Shown here in pieces: positions 54,669 through 64,000 of a stretch of 64,000 nucleotides of DNA; the first letter of the stretch is position 1; each line of letters opens with the position of its first letter. Where the stretch lies: the NCBI GenBank assembly GCA_010015745.1, contig ML978244.1, forward strand, positions 80,828 through 144,827. Direction: 5' to 3'. The notes under the pieces were generated by a model, which searched no databases, had not been told where the DNA came from, and worked only from the letters and a program-made list of their open reading frames with translations. The stretch comes from Setomelanomma holmii. Taxonomy: Eukaryota > Ascomycota > Dothideomycetes > Pleosporales > Phaeosphaeriaceae. The translations under genes and the position numbers were made by a program.

Positions 54669-56970
54669 TCAGGTCCGCTCCTGCTCGGCCGCTTCGTCCT
54701 CACTATCTTTACCCTTCTTCTTCAAATGCGGCAGCTCAATCGCAAAGACTAAAATGTTGACAATGACAAACATGGCAATTGCCGAAATGAAGACGATCCG
54801 GAGACTGCGGCTGTAGGCGTCGATTACTGGATGACGTTAGTAAGAGGGGCTGTGTAATGAGATTGACGTAGTGGGGATTTAAGAACTGTTGTCGTCGACT
54901 GAATGCGGTGTGGAGATGGATGAATTTGGTTGGGGTTAATGCAGGTGCGTACCTTGGCTCTGGTGCTTAGGGTCGAGGTCGATTGTGCTGCGGACTGATT
55001 TTCGGACGCGCTCTATGATCTACACACCGTCAGTATTGGTAAGATCGGCGCGATGAGTTTTCAAAGTGCAGAATGCGGGAGGAGGCGTAGTCAAGTCTAG
55101 TAAACTCGGGACTTCGAACCAGCTCAGTTAAGAAAGGCAGATTTCGAAGACATATGCTGACTTGATTGAACGAGGCTGAATCTGGTACGTACCTCATCCT
55201 TGTGGTGACCGGTCACCAACTGCTCGAGATATGCTGTCAGGGCGTTCTGCAAGATCAGACTGCTAAAGCTAACGCCCATGACAATGCCCAAACTGCGCCA
55301 CAAAATGAGCGTGCTTGTCATGACAGCTTGGTCCTCTTGCGTGCTGGTTGCAAGTACAGCTAGACTTGTCCCTGGGAAGCTCAAGCCTTGACCGATACTT
55401 GATGGCACGAGGAAGATCGTTACGAGCCATGTTGGTATATCGTCCCACATCGAGGACAAACATGTCGCACCTATTAGCATGCTCAGTGACCCAACGATGA
55501 TGAGCCACTTCATGCGTCCAGTCGCCGTCATGATGAAGCCTGCCGATACTCCGCAAATCGTAAGCGCAACGGATGGTCCTGCGAGACGGAATCCAGAAAC
55601 AGAGGCACTTTCGAGCTTTACAGCTTGGAAGTAGAGAGGCGCGTTGAACAGGATAGTGTTCATCCCGATCTGTGCGAAGAAGTTGTTGAAGACCAGGTTG
55701 CCGCGTGGTTGACTAAAGAGCATGGGCAACGGCATGACAGCTCTTGGTGCGCGCGACTCAACCCATATGAGGCTGCCTCCTGTGATCCCAGCCACTATCA
55801 AAGAGACGATGACGAGCGGATGTTTCCATGGGAAGATGTTCCCTCCAAGGTTCAATCCCAATATCAAGAAAGCGACAGATCCGGCCAGAAGAAATGAACC
55901 TGCGACATCAAAGCCCTTCATCGCATCGCGTATACCCAGTCCGTGTCGTTGTGCGAGGTTAGGCCCGAGAGTTGAGGGCGTCGAGAAATAAGCGTTGATG
56001 AGAAGGGCAATAAAGAATGGTACTTGAATGGCAAACGTCATGCGCCACCCGATCTTGTCGCAAAGGAAGCCGCCAAATGCAGCACCACAGGCAGAGCCGC
56101 CGCCATAGAAGAGATTAATGTATGCTTGGTAAGTGCCTCGCACCTGGATACTGACGAGGTCGTTTGTCATGACGTTGCCCATGGAGAGCACGCCAGCCGC
56201 GCCAATACCGCAAAACGCTCGTGCTGCGATAAAACTTCCAATACTTTGAGCGGCAGCGCACCAAGCAGTCGTGGCAGCGAGGAAGAGCAAGCCGGCCAAA
56301 TACAAGGGCCGTCGTCCGAATGTGTCTGATAAACGGCCCATGAGTGGCTGGAGCGAAGTTGACGTCAAGAGAAATGCTGTCGACAACCATGATGCGGAGT
56401 TTGAAGCGTTGAAGTAAGATGTGATGACAGGATGACTCGAAGCCATCAGAGTAGAGTCGAACATGGCGATCTGAAAGTCATCAGCAGCCGCAATACTAAT
56501 TGCGAGGGCATAGACTTCAAGCTCACAAAGTAGCCCATCACTATTCCGCCAAACACATATCTGAACCTCCATTTTGACACTCCTTCGATCAATCCATTCT
56601 CTTGAAAGCTGACCAAATGCTCATGCTCCGATCTTGCCCCGTCGCCATCAGGCACGACCAATTGGCCATGCGAGTAGCTCCTGCTTCGCGTCTTTCCTAG
56701 CTCTGGAAATGCAGGAGCACCACCTTCGCCCTGCTGTGCTACCTCAGCTGCCAGAGCATCCGCATCGTCAATGGGCGAAACATCTTCATTGCGTTCTGTG
56801 ATTCGGCGAAGAAGCGGCGTTCGCTCGGAAAGCCGTCTCGACCTCCCTCGGCTGCTCGATCGTGACCGCGTCCGGTTCGCAGACCCCATTCGACTCCTGT
56901 CCCGGTCCCCGGTGAAGAGACTCCACCACGAAACCGGAGGAGTTGACGATGTAAAAGATGGCGAAGTCAT
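54669..56970 (-). CDS. MFS transporter, vacuolar basic amino acid / multidrug (DHA2) type
   Basis: Major-facilitator proton antiporter resembling yeast Vba and fission-yeast Fnx proteins, which move basic amino acids into the vacuole; drug export is the alternative. Minus-strand exons are 56970-56527, 56470-55193, 55019-54953 and 54826-54669, 648 aa. The ATG at 56970 was chosen since the longer frame starts without ATG. Residues 1 to about 135 are a cytosolic Arg/Ser-rich tail (RTRSRSSSRGRSRR, ERTPLL). The MFS core starts at RYVFGGIVMGYF. The first cytoplasmic loop has the motif GRLSDTFGRRPLY. About 14 hydrophobic segments can be counted. Exon 4 supplies the last one (FISAIAMFVIVNILVFAIEL) and an acidic end. 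Head to head with the amidotransferase gene. Confidence 0.9.
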
Positions 56971-57125
56971 GCTGGGTTTGACGTCAGCCCTGATGTTCGT
57001 AAGGGAGGAGCTGATTCCGAGGAACGCTAGGCCAAGAGCGGTCAAGCTTGCCGAGATCGCCGTCGGGCGGCCTTTCAATGTTATCAACGGCGATCGTCAC
57101 TCAGCCTCTGAACCACACACGCAAA
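56971..57125. promoter_or_regulatory. Divergent promoter, MFS transporter / glutamine amidotransferase
   Basis: Only 155 bp separate the two start codons, the tightest head-to-head pair in the window, so the two genes must share regulatory DNA. Confidence 0.55.
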
Positions 57126-57979
57126 ATGAAGACGCCTTTGCGAATAGCCATACTCGAGTGCGATACTCCGCTGCCAGATATTGTCGCCAAGTATGGTCGC
57201 TATGATCGCATTTTCAGCACTTTGATCGAAGCAGCCGCGGAAGAATTAGCCTTATCTCCTAAGAAAGACCTCGTCCTGAGCGGATTTGATGTCGTTGATA
57301 AACAAGAGTATCCAAACTTGGAGGACATAGATGCCGTTCTGATATCTGGTTCAAGTAAGAAGAACATTTGGACGACTTTCAGGATGAAAGCTGACCCATC
57401 ACAGGACACAACTCTTTCGACAACGACCCGTGGATTGTGAAGCTAGTCGAATTCACAGAAAGAATACTTGAGCAAGATCGCATCCGCATCATTGGCGTAT
57501 GTTTCGGTCACCAGATCCTTGGTCGCGCGCTAGGCGTCAAAGTTGGCCGGAGTGACGACGGGTGGGAGATCTCTGTCCTACCAGTTGAGCTGAGCGCAAA
57601 GGGCAAGGAAGTATTCCAGCAGGACACACTGGTACGCCGATATCATCTGAGATGTTCAAGCGCACGTGCAGGACTAATCTTACCTTAGGCTATACATCAA
57701 ATGCACAAAGACATCGTCTTCGAGTATCCCAAGGATGTCGAAAAGCTTGGTGCATCACCCCGTTGCTTAGTGCAGGGTATGTACAGGAAAGACAGGTTCA
57801 TTTCCGTTCAAGGCCATCCGGAATTCAACGAAGGTATCATGGTCGAACTAGTGAAGACCAGGAATAAGCAGGGCATTTTCGAGGACGAGCAGGCAAGAGA
57901 CGCTCTGGCAAGATCTGGAGAGCAACACGATGGCCTCAATATTGCGAAGGCCTTCCTCAGGTTTCTTCTTGAGGATTGA
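57126..57979 (+). CDS. Class I glutamine amidotransferase-like protein
   Basis: Stand-alone GATase1 domain; such fungal proteins are predicted glutamine or gamma-glutamyl hydrolases of uncertain substrate. Exons are 57126-57354, 57405-57631 and 57689-57979, 248 aa; junctions restore SGSRHNSFDNDPW and DTLAIHQMHKD. Motifs are ILECDTPLPDIVAKYGRY, DAVLISGS, the nucleophile Cys in IIGVCFGHQILGRALG, and His-Glu in SVQGHPEFN, so the triad is complete. Length fits the family, and no synthetase domain is attached. The shared 155-bp promoter with a probable amino-acid transporter suggests a common role in nitrogen or amino-acid handling (inference). Confidence 0.92.
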
Positions 57980-58524
57980 AGCCAGGTGCAAGGGAATGAA
58001 TGCGCGCAATTAGCTGGAACGATCAGGGCTCGCGACGGATTCGACGCACGGGCTGGCCAATCAGCTCGCATCGATATCACACCGAACAACCAAGACCAAC
58101 GTTGAACTTTAAAAGGTTACAAGTGTTCAGTTTCCGTAGCAGAACGCATTTCTATGGCTGAAGGCAAGGCTGAGGCTGAAGTGTTTCTGAGACATGCATC
58201 GTCTTCGCCAACAGCGCTAATCCTGGCCGGGGTAGGAGATCGGTCCTCCGTCGCAATTGACTCGATTCGCTTGCCTCCAATGTTTATGCAGAAAACATGA
58301 ACGTCGCAAACTCTGCAGCTATGCATTCTCATCACACTAACACCATGATTCATAGACAGGCCTAGCAAACTTCATGAGGGTGGCACAGTCGGAGCATGCA
58401 TCATGCGCTGCTTTCGAGATGGGATGCAGGCAGTACAAGATCTTGCCTGGTACCTTGACGAGCACAGGTCCGCTATTTGAAGCGCGATTCCTCAACGAAC
58501 GCTTCATCCGTCCGAGGGCCCATC
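57980..58524. other. Intergenic, nothing recognised
   Basis: About 540 bases. An upstream exon for the next gene cannot be excluded because the open frame extends to 58477 without an ATG. Confidence 0.4.
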
Positions 58525-60543
58525 ATGATCGCTTCAGCTTCGCTGAGCGTGCATTCACGCAAAATCGTTACGCAAGCGCTGATAATCAGCACGACAATGT
58601 TAATATTCTCCTTCATCGTTCTATACATCGTATATGCCAATCTCGTTCGGGCAAGTTGCTCGACCGAAGAGCTTTGTCCCGAGTTCTTGAACAACATCTC
58701 CGCCAACCACTTCTACATTGAATTTCCTGCCGCCCGCTTGGCTTTTATTTCCTCAGGTTCGGCCACGGTAAGCTTCGCACTGCTAGCGATCCTCATGGCG
58801 ATTCACTCGTACACAAATGCAGCCTTCTTCCTACTTGCGTCGCGAGAGGGCCGTCGCGGGCCATGGCTGAGTCCATACGAATTGAGTACGCTTCTCAGAG
58901 TTCTCAATGCTGAGCTCGCTGTGCTCTGGCATCTTGCTTTCGCAAAGGTTAAGAGAATATTCTGGGACCGAGAGACCGACAGCGACTCATCACCTAAGTC
59001 GCCTTCGCTTCTCAGATCAGACGTCGCAATCCTCCTGGCTGGTTTGACAGCGAGGTTTGTTGCTCTAGAAGCAGGCTGTTATGAAACATACTGATGAATC
59101 GATCGCAGTCTCCTGGTCCAAGCTGCAGATGTGTACATCCATATCGCAGCCGAAGGGGTACAATATGTCCAGCTTGAGCATTTACCTGCAGCAGGTGCTC
59201 AATTCAGTCGAGGCGTCGCTCCATGGTGCATCAACAAGCCGAAGTTTGGTGACTTAGGGGAGGAGCAGCTATGGGGATGTGCTATCACCGCACAGACAGC
59301 TGCGTATAACAACGCGACAAGTCTCGCAGCCACAAACGCAAGTATCATCTCGAACATGAAAAACAACGTGTCCGACCAGCACAATACGATCACCTTCTCT
59401 GACGCAGACGGCGTCCAGTATGCTCTCGTTGGACCAGCAAATGATGACGCTACTATTGATTGGAAGGCCTCCTCTTTCGGCGTGTCAACCGCTTGCTCCG
59501 CCATTCCTGAAGGTGGATGCGCAGTCGCGCAACCCATAACTAACGCAACAGACAGGCAAGGAAACCCAGTCATGTTGGTTCCGTTCAAATGCACAAAAGC
59601 GAAGGCGGGACTCGACATCACCGGGATCTTGACCAGCGCGAATACTGCTACACATACGATGAACTTTCACAAGTATTCTGCTGAGAGTCCACCCTTCTTC
59701 AACTCATCTTTAGTAAGAATGAATGTGGTGATTGCGAAGAATGGGAGTGAGAACGGCAATGATATTTTCAAGAACAACTGGACCGTGCTCGTCATGCGCA
59801 AGATACCATCTGTTGTTCAAGGCGACTTCTCCCAGCTGCCTCCATCTTTCTCCACCGACACCAGGATATGGAAGCACGGCCTTCTCGGAGCATTCGTGCT
59901 GCTTCACTGCCATATCACAGGTGATGACATGCTCGCGCTGACCGCCGTAGTTTGGGACATACTGTACAAGTCCGTCGCTTCGAACGTGACCATACTCAAC
60001 AAGAGTCCTAGCAACGGTAGCCTTGCCGGTATGGCGAGCATGCCCAGCACTCGTATGGTAGGCACCTTGACCAATATCTTCCAAGACGAGGCGACAGGTT
60101 CACTTTCCCGCAGGTCGCCGGACAACTTCATTCAATCATTTGAGTTGGGCATGAGCAAAGCCTACTCCTATCCGATCGCCTCTCAGCTGAGCGGTCGACC
60201 AAGTTTGCTGATGCAGAGCCGAACATTGAAAGTCGTTACAAGGCTTCCATTTGCGGCGTTGTGGTGCTTAGTCGCAGCCAACCTCGGATATACGCTTCTC
60301 GGTATTGGCGTGGCTGTTTATGCGATGATCAAGGTCAACGATGAGGTCGGTCAGGTCCAGATCCGACTTGGTACGGCTGGTCTAGTGGCTGCGCTCTTCA
60401 CGGATCGTGCGCGTTTTGGACGGCCCGTGACGTGCGAAGAGGACCTTTTCAAGCAGCAAAGCTCTGAAAAGGTGGAGGGCCAGGGAAAGATAGGCGTTAT
60501 AAAGACTAAGGATGGTGGGTCGTCTTACATCGTCATCAACTAG
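58525..60543 (+). CDS. Fungal multi-pass membrane protein, unknown function
   Basis: Exons are 58525-59054 and 59109-60543, joined through a GTTTGT donor and CGCAG acceptor to read LTASLLVQAADVYIHIAAEG, 654 aa. The ATG at 58525 (MIASASLSVHSRKIV) was preferred to an upstream non-ATG codon. Hydrophobic segments lie at about 18-40 (STTMLIFSFIVLYIVYANLV), 68-90, 168-190 and 570-600 (AALWCLVAANLGYTLLGIGV). Between the last two is a large polar region with NXS/T sequons and paired cysteines (CSAIPEGGC, PWCINKPK), probably extracytoplasmic. The C-terminal tail is short and hydrophilic. The architecture is typical of a dothideomycete membrane family without assigned role. No function is claimed. Confidence 0.75.
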
Positions 60544-61048
60544 AGCCGGCGTTGCAAAAGAGGTCCTCTGGGACATCACCAAGCAAGCCCGTCGTTGGTT
60601 AGACGACGTAGTGAGTCATGAGCCTCTAGAAGAAATGAACCACTTGATCAAAGTAGCATTGTTTCCAGACGTCTGTTGTGTATTGGGCCGGCGGGAACCC
60701 GATGTTCGCATGACCAGTGGATTAGTTCAGCGTGAGACCGCGATTCGGAAGTCCTGAAAATGCAAGCTCCATGTCGTGATCGACCTGGCATACTCGATCG
60801 TGTTTAATTTGTATTCAAAGATTTCAGATGAAAAGCTCTGGAAGGATGGTCGCTGCCTCTTCAGCAGCCGCACACGCTGTCTTTAATTTAACTGAAGGCC
60901 GAACGAATTTCGCTTTGTTTGTTGGACGAGAATGGTCTGCTTGACGAGAATGTTTCCAAATGCCTGAAGTTCGAGATGCACAGTAGCAGTGAAAAGTAGG
61001 GCGACATGCAAAAGAGTATGAAGATATAGCAGGCCTGACAGTATCCAC
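60544..61048. other. Intergenic, nothing recognised
   Basis: About 500 bases without a supported gene. Confidence 0.4.
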
Positions 61049-62011
61049 ATGGTTATCAACCATCTTATGGTACTCATTTTTACTGCTCTCGATATTGTTT
61101 GGAGGTCGGTGTCTAAGGCTTGCTATGGCAATGCGGCTCTTGACCCGGAAATAATGGTGACGCTCGCATTACACCTGAAGTTCCTTCTCGACACAGTCAC
61201 GAAAGGTGGTGAGAAAAGAATAAAACCTGCTGGTTATGGCACGTGTGCGGCTGGAGGCTTTTAGATTGAATTGTTGGCTGGGCCAGTGGTCTTTGGTTTC
61301 CAAAGCCAATTCTCATCCAGGAGATTGAAATCTCGACGACTTGCCATTCCCAAAGACTACTTTGTCATTTTCTTGCCGACTCGGTTGATCTTCACTTTCG
61401 TATGGGTCTGCATCCTATCCGCCATTGATCATACTCGAGAGCAGAAATTTCTCTCCCTTGCTTGCCTGCTGGACATACTGCTCATTGTTCAATTCTGCGT
61501 GGCGCTTTGGACGCAGCTGAAGCCATATGACTTTATCGGTGTAGTCAAGCCTGGCCTAGCTTTCCACAAGAAAGAACAGAATGGCAGTAATCCCACTGGC
61601 TTCATCTCGGATGCGAAGGCAACCACTGTTGTAGAACCTCGGAAACGGCAATACGGACCCAGATTGGGAGGCAGTGAATCACAGCTAGATGTAATCGGAG
61701 CCTCTGCACAGCCAGGCGTTATCTATGCCAATAGAGAATGGTGTGATCAAGAGAACGAAAAGGGGGGCGAAGCATGCACACTACGTCACGTCGAAGAGCC
61801 CTTGGACGAACGGCGCGAATTACGGCACTTCCGTGACTTCCGTGGATGTGCCTGTTATATGTACAGTTTTTTCGCTTCACCACCAACCAAGTACGAAGAT
61901 GATCTAGAATGTGCCTCGTCGAATCTGGAAATCGACATGCGCTCCCAAGAACGGCAGGTCTTCCACCGCAAATCCCCAATCGGTGTCGCTCTTGACTTCG
62001 TTCCTAGCTAA
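61049..62011 (+). pseudogene. Possible membrane-protein gene interrupted by an in-frame TAG
   Basis: An ATG at 61049 opens a frame with hydrophobic stretches (NHLMVLIFTALDIVW, VTLALHLKFLLDTV) up to a TAG at 61262-61264. The same frame continues for 249 codons, with two strong hydrophobic segments (FVIFLPTRLIFTFVWVCI, LLDILLIVQFCVALW) and a polar C-terminus, to 62011. The best donor in the gap (GTGAGA at 61209) joined to TTTTAG gives the wrong phase, so a simple intron does not remove the stop. It could be a pseudogene, a gene with a non-obvious intron, or chance. No family was recognised. Confidence 0.35.
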
Positions 62012-62049
62012 GGATTTTTGAACGTATACGCTCATGTAGCGTGTGCGAT

Positions 62050-62296
62050 ATGTTTTCTGCTCGCAATCTTACTCACCTGGCTGCAGTGGAACACCGTAGC
62101 ATATTGAACAAGATGCTACATCCTCAGGGAGATCTCTGCAGCCTCAAACATCACGACAATCCTAGCGTGCTGAAGGACTCAAGTGATACTTGTCATCTGT
62201 GCGCACTCATCTGGAGTAGCTTAAATGACAAACAACAGACACATCTCGTTTATGAAGACATGTCACGGTTTGAGAGTCTCTCTTGCCTCACATGCA
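62050..62296 (+). pseudogene. 5' fragment of a probable HET-type (heterokaryon incompatibility) protein
   Basis: From ATG 62050 (MFSARNLTHLAAVEHRSI) the frame reads GDLCSLKHHDNPSVLKDSSD then TCHLCALIWSSL. That is the layout typical of the N-terminus of fungal HET-domain proteins: a short leader, a polar stretch and a CxLC motif ahead of the HET domain. Just after this, at about 62297, sequence with hAT-like terminal repeats begins, and no HET domain follows before the window edge. The gene is therefore probably cut by the transposon, with its remainder beyond 64000. Identification rests on a short motif and is tentative. Confidence 0.4.
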
Positions 62297-64000
62297 CAGT
62301 CCGCAACAAGCAATCCAGATTGGTTCGCTTGCTTGACTTGCTTGAGTTAATCAATTCAATCAAGTCAATCCGAGCTCACTCAAATTCGTAAGCAAGTCAA
62401 GCTGAGGAGGGATTTTTGATTGACCTGCTTGTCTTGCTTGTTAACTGCAGGAGCTTCTTGAGGTTTCTGGAGTAGCTAGGGAGCTGATCTCACAACACTT
62501 TTTTGGTGTTGCAATTAGCCCCTAAAAGTTATCCCAAAGTGGATTAGACCTATCTGTGCACGTGTATGGTGCTACACCGTATGACACCCGTTCTGTACTG
62601 TGCTCTACAGTACGTTTTTTGAAGTTTCTACTGTTATTGCTACTGCCTATACTCACGCGTTTTTTCGTGTTTTTAGTTGCCCACAATGGCTAAGCGCTCT
62701 CAAGCTCTCTCTACTAGCACTGCTGCTACGCCCGCCGCTAAACGTATGCGCTCATTGGAGGCCTCATCTCAGCACCCATCTCAACAATTACTATCGCCCC
62801 GGCAAGCCCTAGCTGCTGCAAGTCAGGCTATAACATTTGACTCGCAATTGTTAGAGTCGCAGCCAGAGGCAGAGATCGTTGCGCCTACTGAGGGCAGCCA
62901 CGCTGGGACAGCGGCAACAGCTGAGGCTGGCAATAGCGATGGAGATGATGATGGAGATGGCGATGACTTTGACGGCATTGACTGGGACCGTTTAAGACGC
63001 TTTATGAAGCCTCTTACAACCCAGCAGCGCGTCAAAAGCTGGATATATCGACATGGCTATTGCATTGTTGAGCGTAAGAACCCAAGTCGAGTATGGTTTG
63101 TATGTAAGTACTGCCATACTCACAAGGCTATTGACGCTGGCGGCAGCGGCATGTTTGACGTTTCAAGAGCTACAACAGCTGCTGCTACTCATCTTGGCCT
63201 ACAGAGACAAGGTCACAGGCTTACAAAGAGCGGTATACAACAGCAGCAACAGTCTAGTGGGCAGCTCTCCCTGCAACAAGCTTTGAAGGCTGGTGTTGAG
63301 GTCTCTCAAGAGGCCGCTAACGCGATGGGCAACTTCAATATACAGCAATTTTGACAAGCTACTGTACTCTGCCTACTTGATAACAACCTACCAATGGAGC
63401 TGCTTACGAAGCCCTCCTTCCGCAATATGATAAGATTTTCGAACCCAGAGGCAGAGGCAGCGTTGTGGGTGAGTTCTTGCAGTGTTGCTACATACGCAAT
63501 GCGTCTGTTTCGCTCTATACAGCCCCAAGTTGTCCAGGCCCTGTCAGAAGCTGCAGGTAAAATACACGTAAGCTTTGACGGCTGGACGACAAAGGGTGGC
63601 AAGCGTGGGTTCTTTGGGGTCGTTGCGCACTTTGCTGACGCTTCTGGAGTAATACACGACTTGCCTATCGCCCTACCACAACTTGCAGGCTCTCATAACG
63701 GTGAAGCTATTGCACGTACAATCGCCCGAACGCTTGAGGTGTACAGTATTACTAGCAACAAGCTTGGTTACTTTGTACTCGACAACGCTACGAACAACAA
63801 CACCGCTATCGCTGCGCTTGCTTGCGTATACAACTTTGACGCTACCTATCGACGCCTCCGTTGTGGCCCTCATACGCTTAATCTTATTAGCCAGGCGATA
63901 ATACTCGGCAAGGACCGCGAGGCTTACAACAACGCTGCTAGACAGCTTAATACAGAGGAGTTGTACATGGGCGAGTGGCGTAGAGATGGGCCGTTAGGCG
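62297..64000. mobile_element. hAT-type DNA transposon, left part
   Basis: A hAT transposase gene lies at 62686-64000. Between about 62297 (a CAGTCCGCAA start, plausible for a hAT terminal repeat) and 62460 is subterminal DNA with many copies of GCTTGAC or CTTGCTTG in both orientations (about 62328-62345, 62390-62400, 62425-62440), as expected for transposase binding sites. The right end is outside the window, so terminal repeats and target duplication cannot be confirmed and the left boundary is approximate. Confidence 0.7.
62686..64000 (+). pseudogene. hAT transposase, 5' part, with in-frame TGA
   Basis: From ATG 62686 (MAKRSQALSTSTAATPAAKR) the protein has a Ser/Ala/Gln-rich leader and an acidic run (DGDDDGDGDDFDGIDWDRL). 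A BED-type zinc-finger region follows (RVWFVCKYCHTHKAIDAGG, later ATHLGL), then a Gln-rich helix. A TGA at 63352-63354 interrupts the frame, which otherwise continues to the window end with RNase-H-fold pieces typical of hAT: IHVSFDGWTTKGGKRGFFGV, first acidic residue in SFDGW, and GYFVLDNATNNNTAI, second. CGA at the stop position would restore an Arg (inference). The C-terminal dimerisation region lies beyond the edge. No intron with good borders removes the stop. Confidence 0.8.

Noticed and set aside
18673..60543. The two large membrane proteins (18673 and 58525) as paralogues
   Set aside because: They share an overall layout, but no aligned sequence blocks could be found by eye.

Overview
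This window is nuclear DNA of a filamentous ascomycete, most likely a dothideomycete (that rank is inferred from gene families). Genes lie on both strands, are broken by short introns (about 49-146 nt, GT-AG with two GC-AG cases) and encode typical Pezizomycotina proteins. No bacterial, organellar or viral genes were seen. Exon models were assembled by hand from splice sites, codon phase and remembered family conservation; no database search was run.

Layout. 0.6-5.9 kb: exosome subunit Mtr3, a GPI-anchored GH72 glucanosyltransferase and a frame-damaged secreted cupredoxin-like gene. 7.8-15.2 kb: an F-box-like protein, a decayed Ulp1-type protease copy, the PP2A catalytic subunit and, divergent from it, an intact Ulp1-type SUMO protease. 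16-24 kb: an MDR alcohol dehydrogenase, a fungal membrane protein and the wybutosine enzyme TYW1. 24-31.6 kb: a GH5 exo-glucanase, a wrecked protein-kinase gene, the next wybutosine enzyme TYW2 and a Nudix hydrolase. 31.7-41.1 kb: compact housekeeping genes: RPB8, an F-box protein, sphingoid-base-phosphate phosphatase, Rho4-type GTPase, DASH subunit Dad1 and tRNA-splicing subunit Sen34. 41.1-43.6 kb: no protein gene, but four diverged tandem units of about 430-465 bp with conserved complementary blocks. 43.6-47.8 kb: a PMC1-type calcium ATPase.

The right part (about 50-64 kb) is more accessory. It has a cyanamide-hydratase-like gene whose stop codon abuts a Fot1/pogo transposon, a 14-TM-type MFS transporter divergent from a class I glutamine amidotransferase, membrane proteins, the 5' end of a probable HET-type gene, and a hAT transposon running off the edge.

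Functional links. TYW1 and TYW2 act successively on tRNA-Phe position 37, and Sen34 removes tRNA introns. GH72 and GH5 both remodel cell-wall beta-1,3-glucan. Rho4, the sphingolipid phosphatase and PMC1 relate to wall integrity and calcium/sphingolipid signalling. Six gene pairs are head to head with 155-519 bp between start codons, so shared promoters are a recurring theme. The least explained item is the repeat array at about 41.4-42.9 kb.
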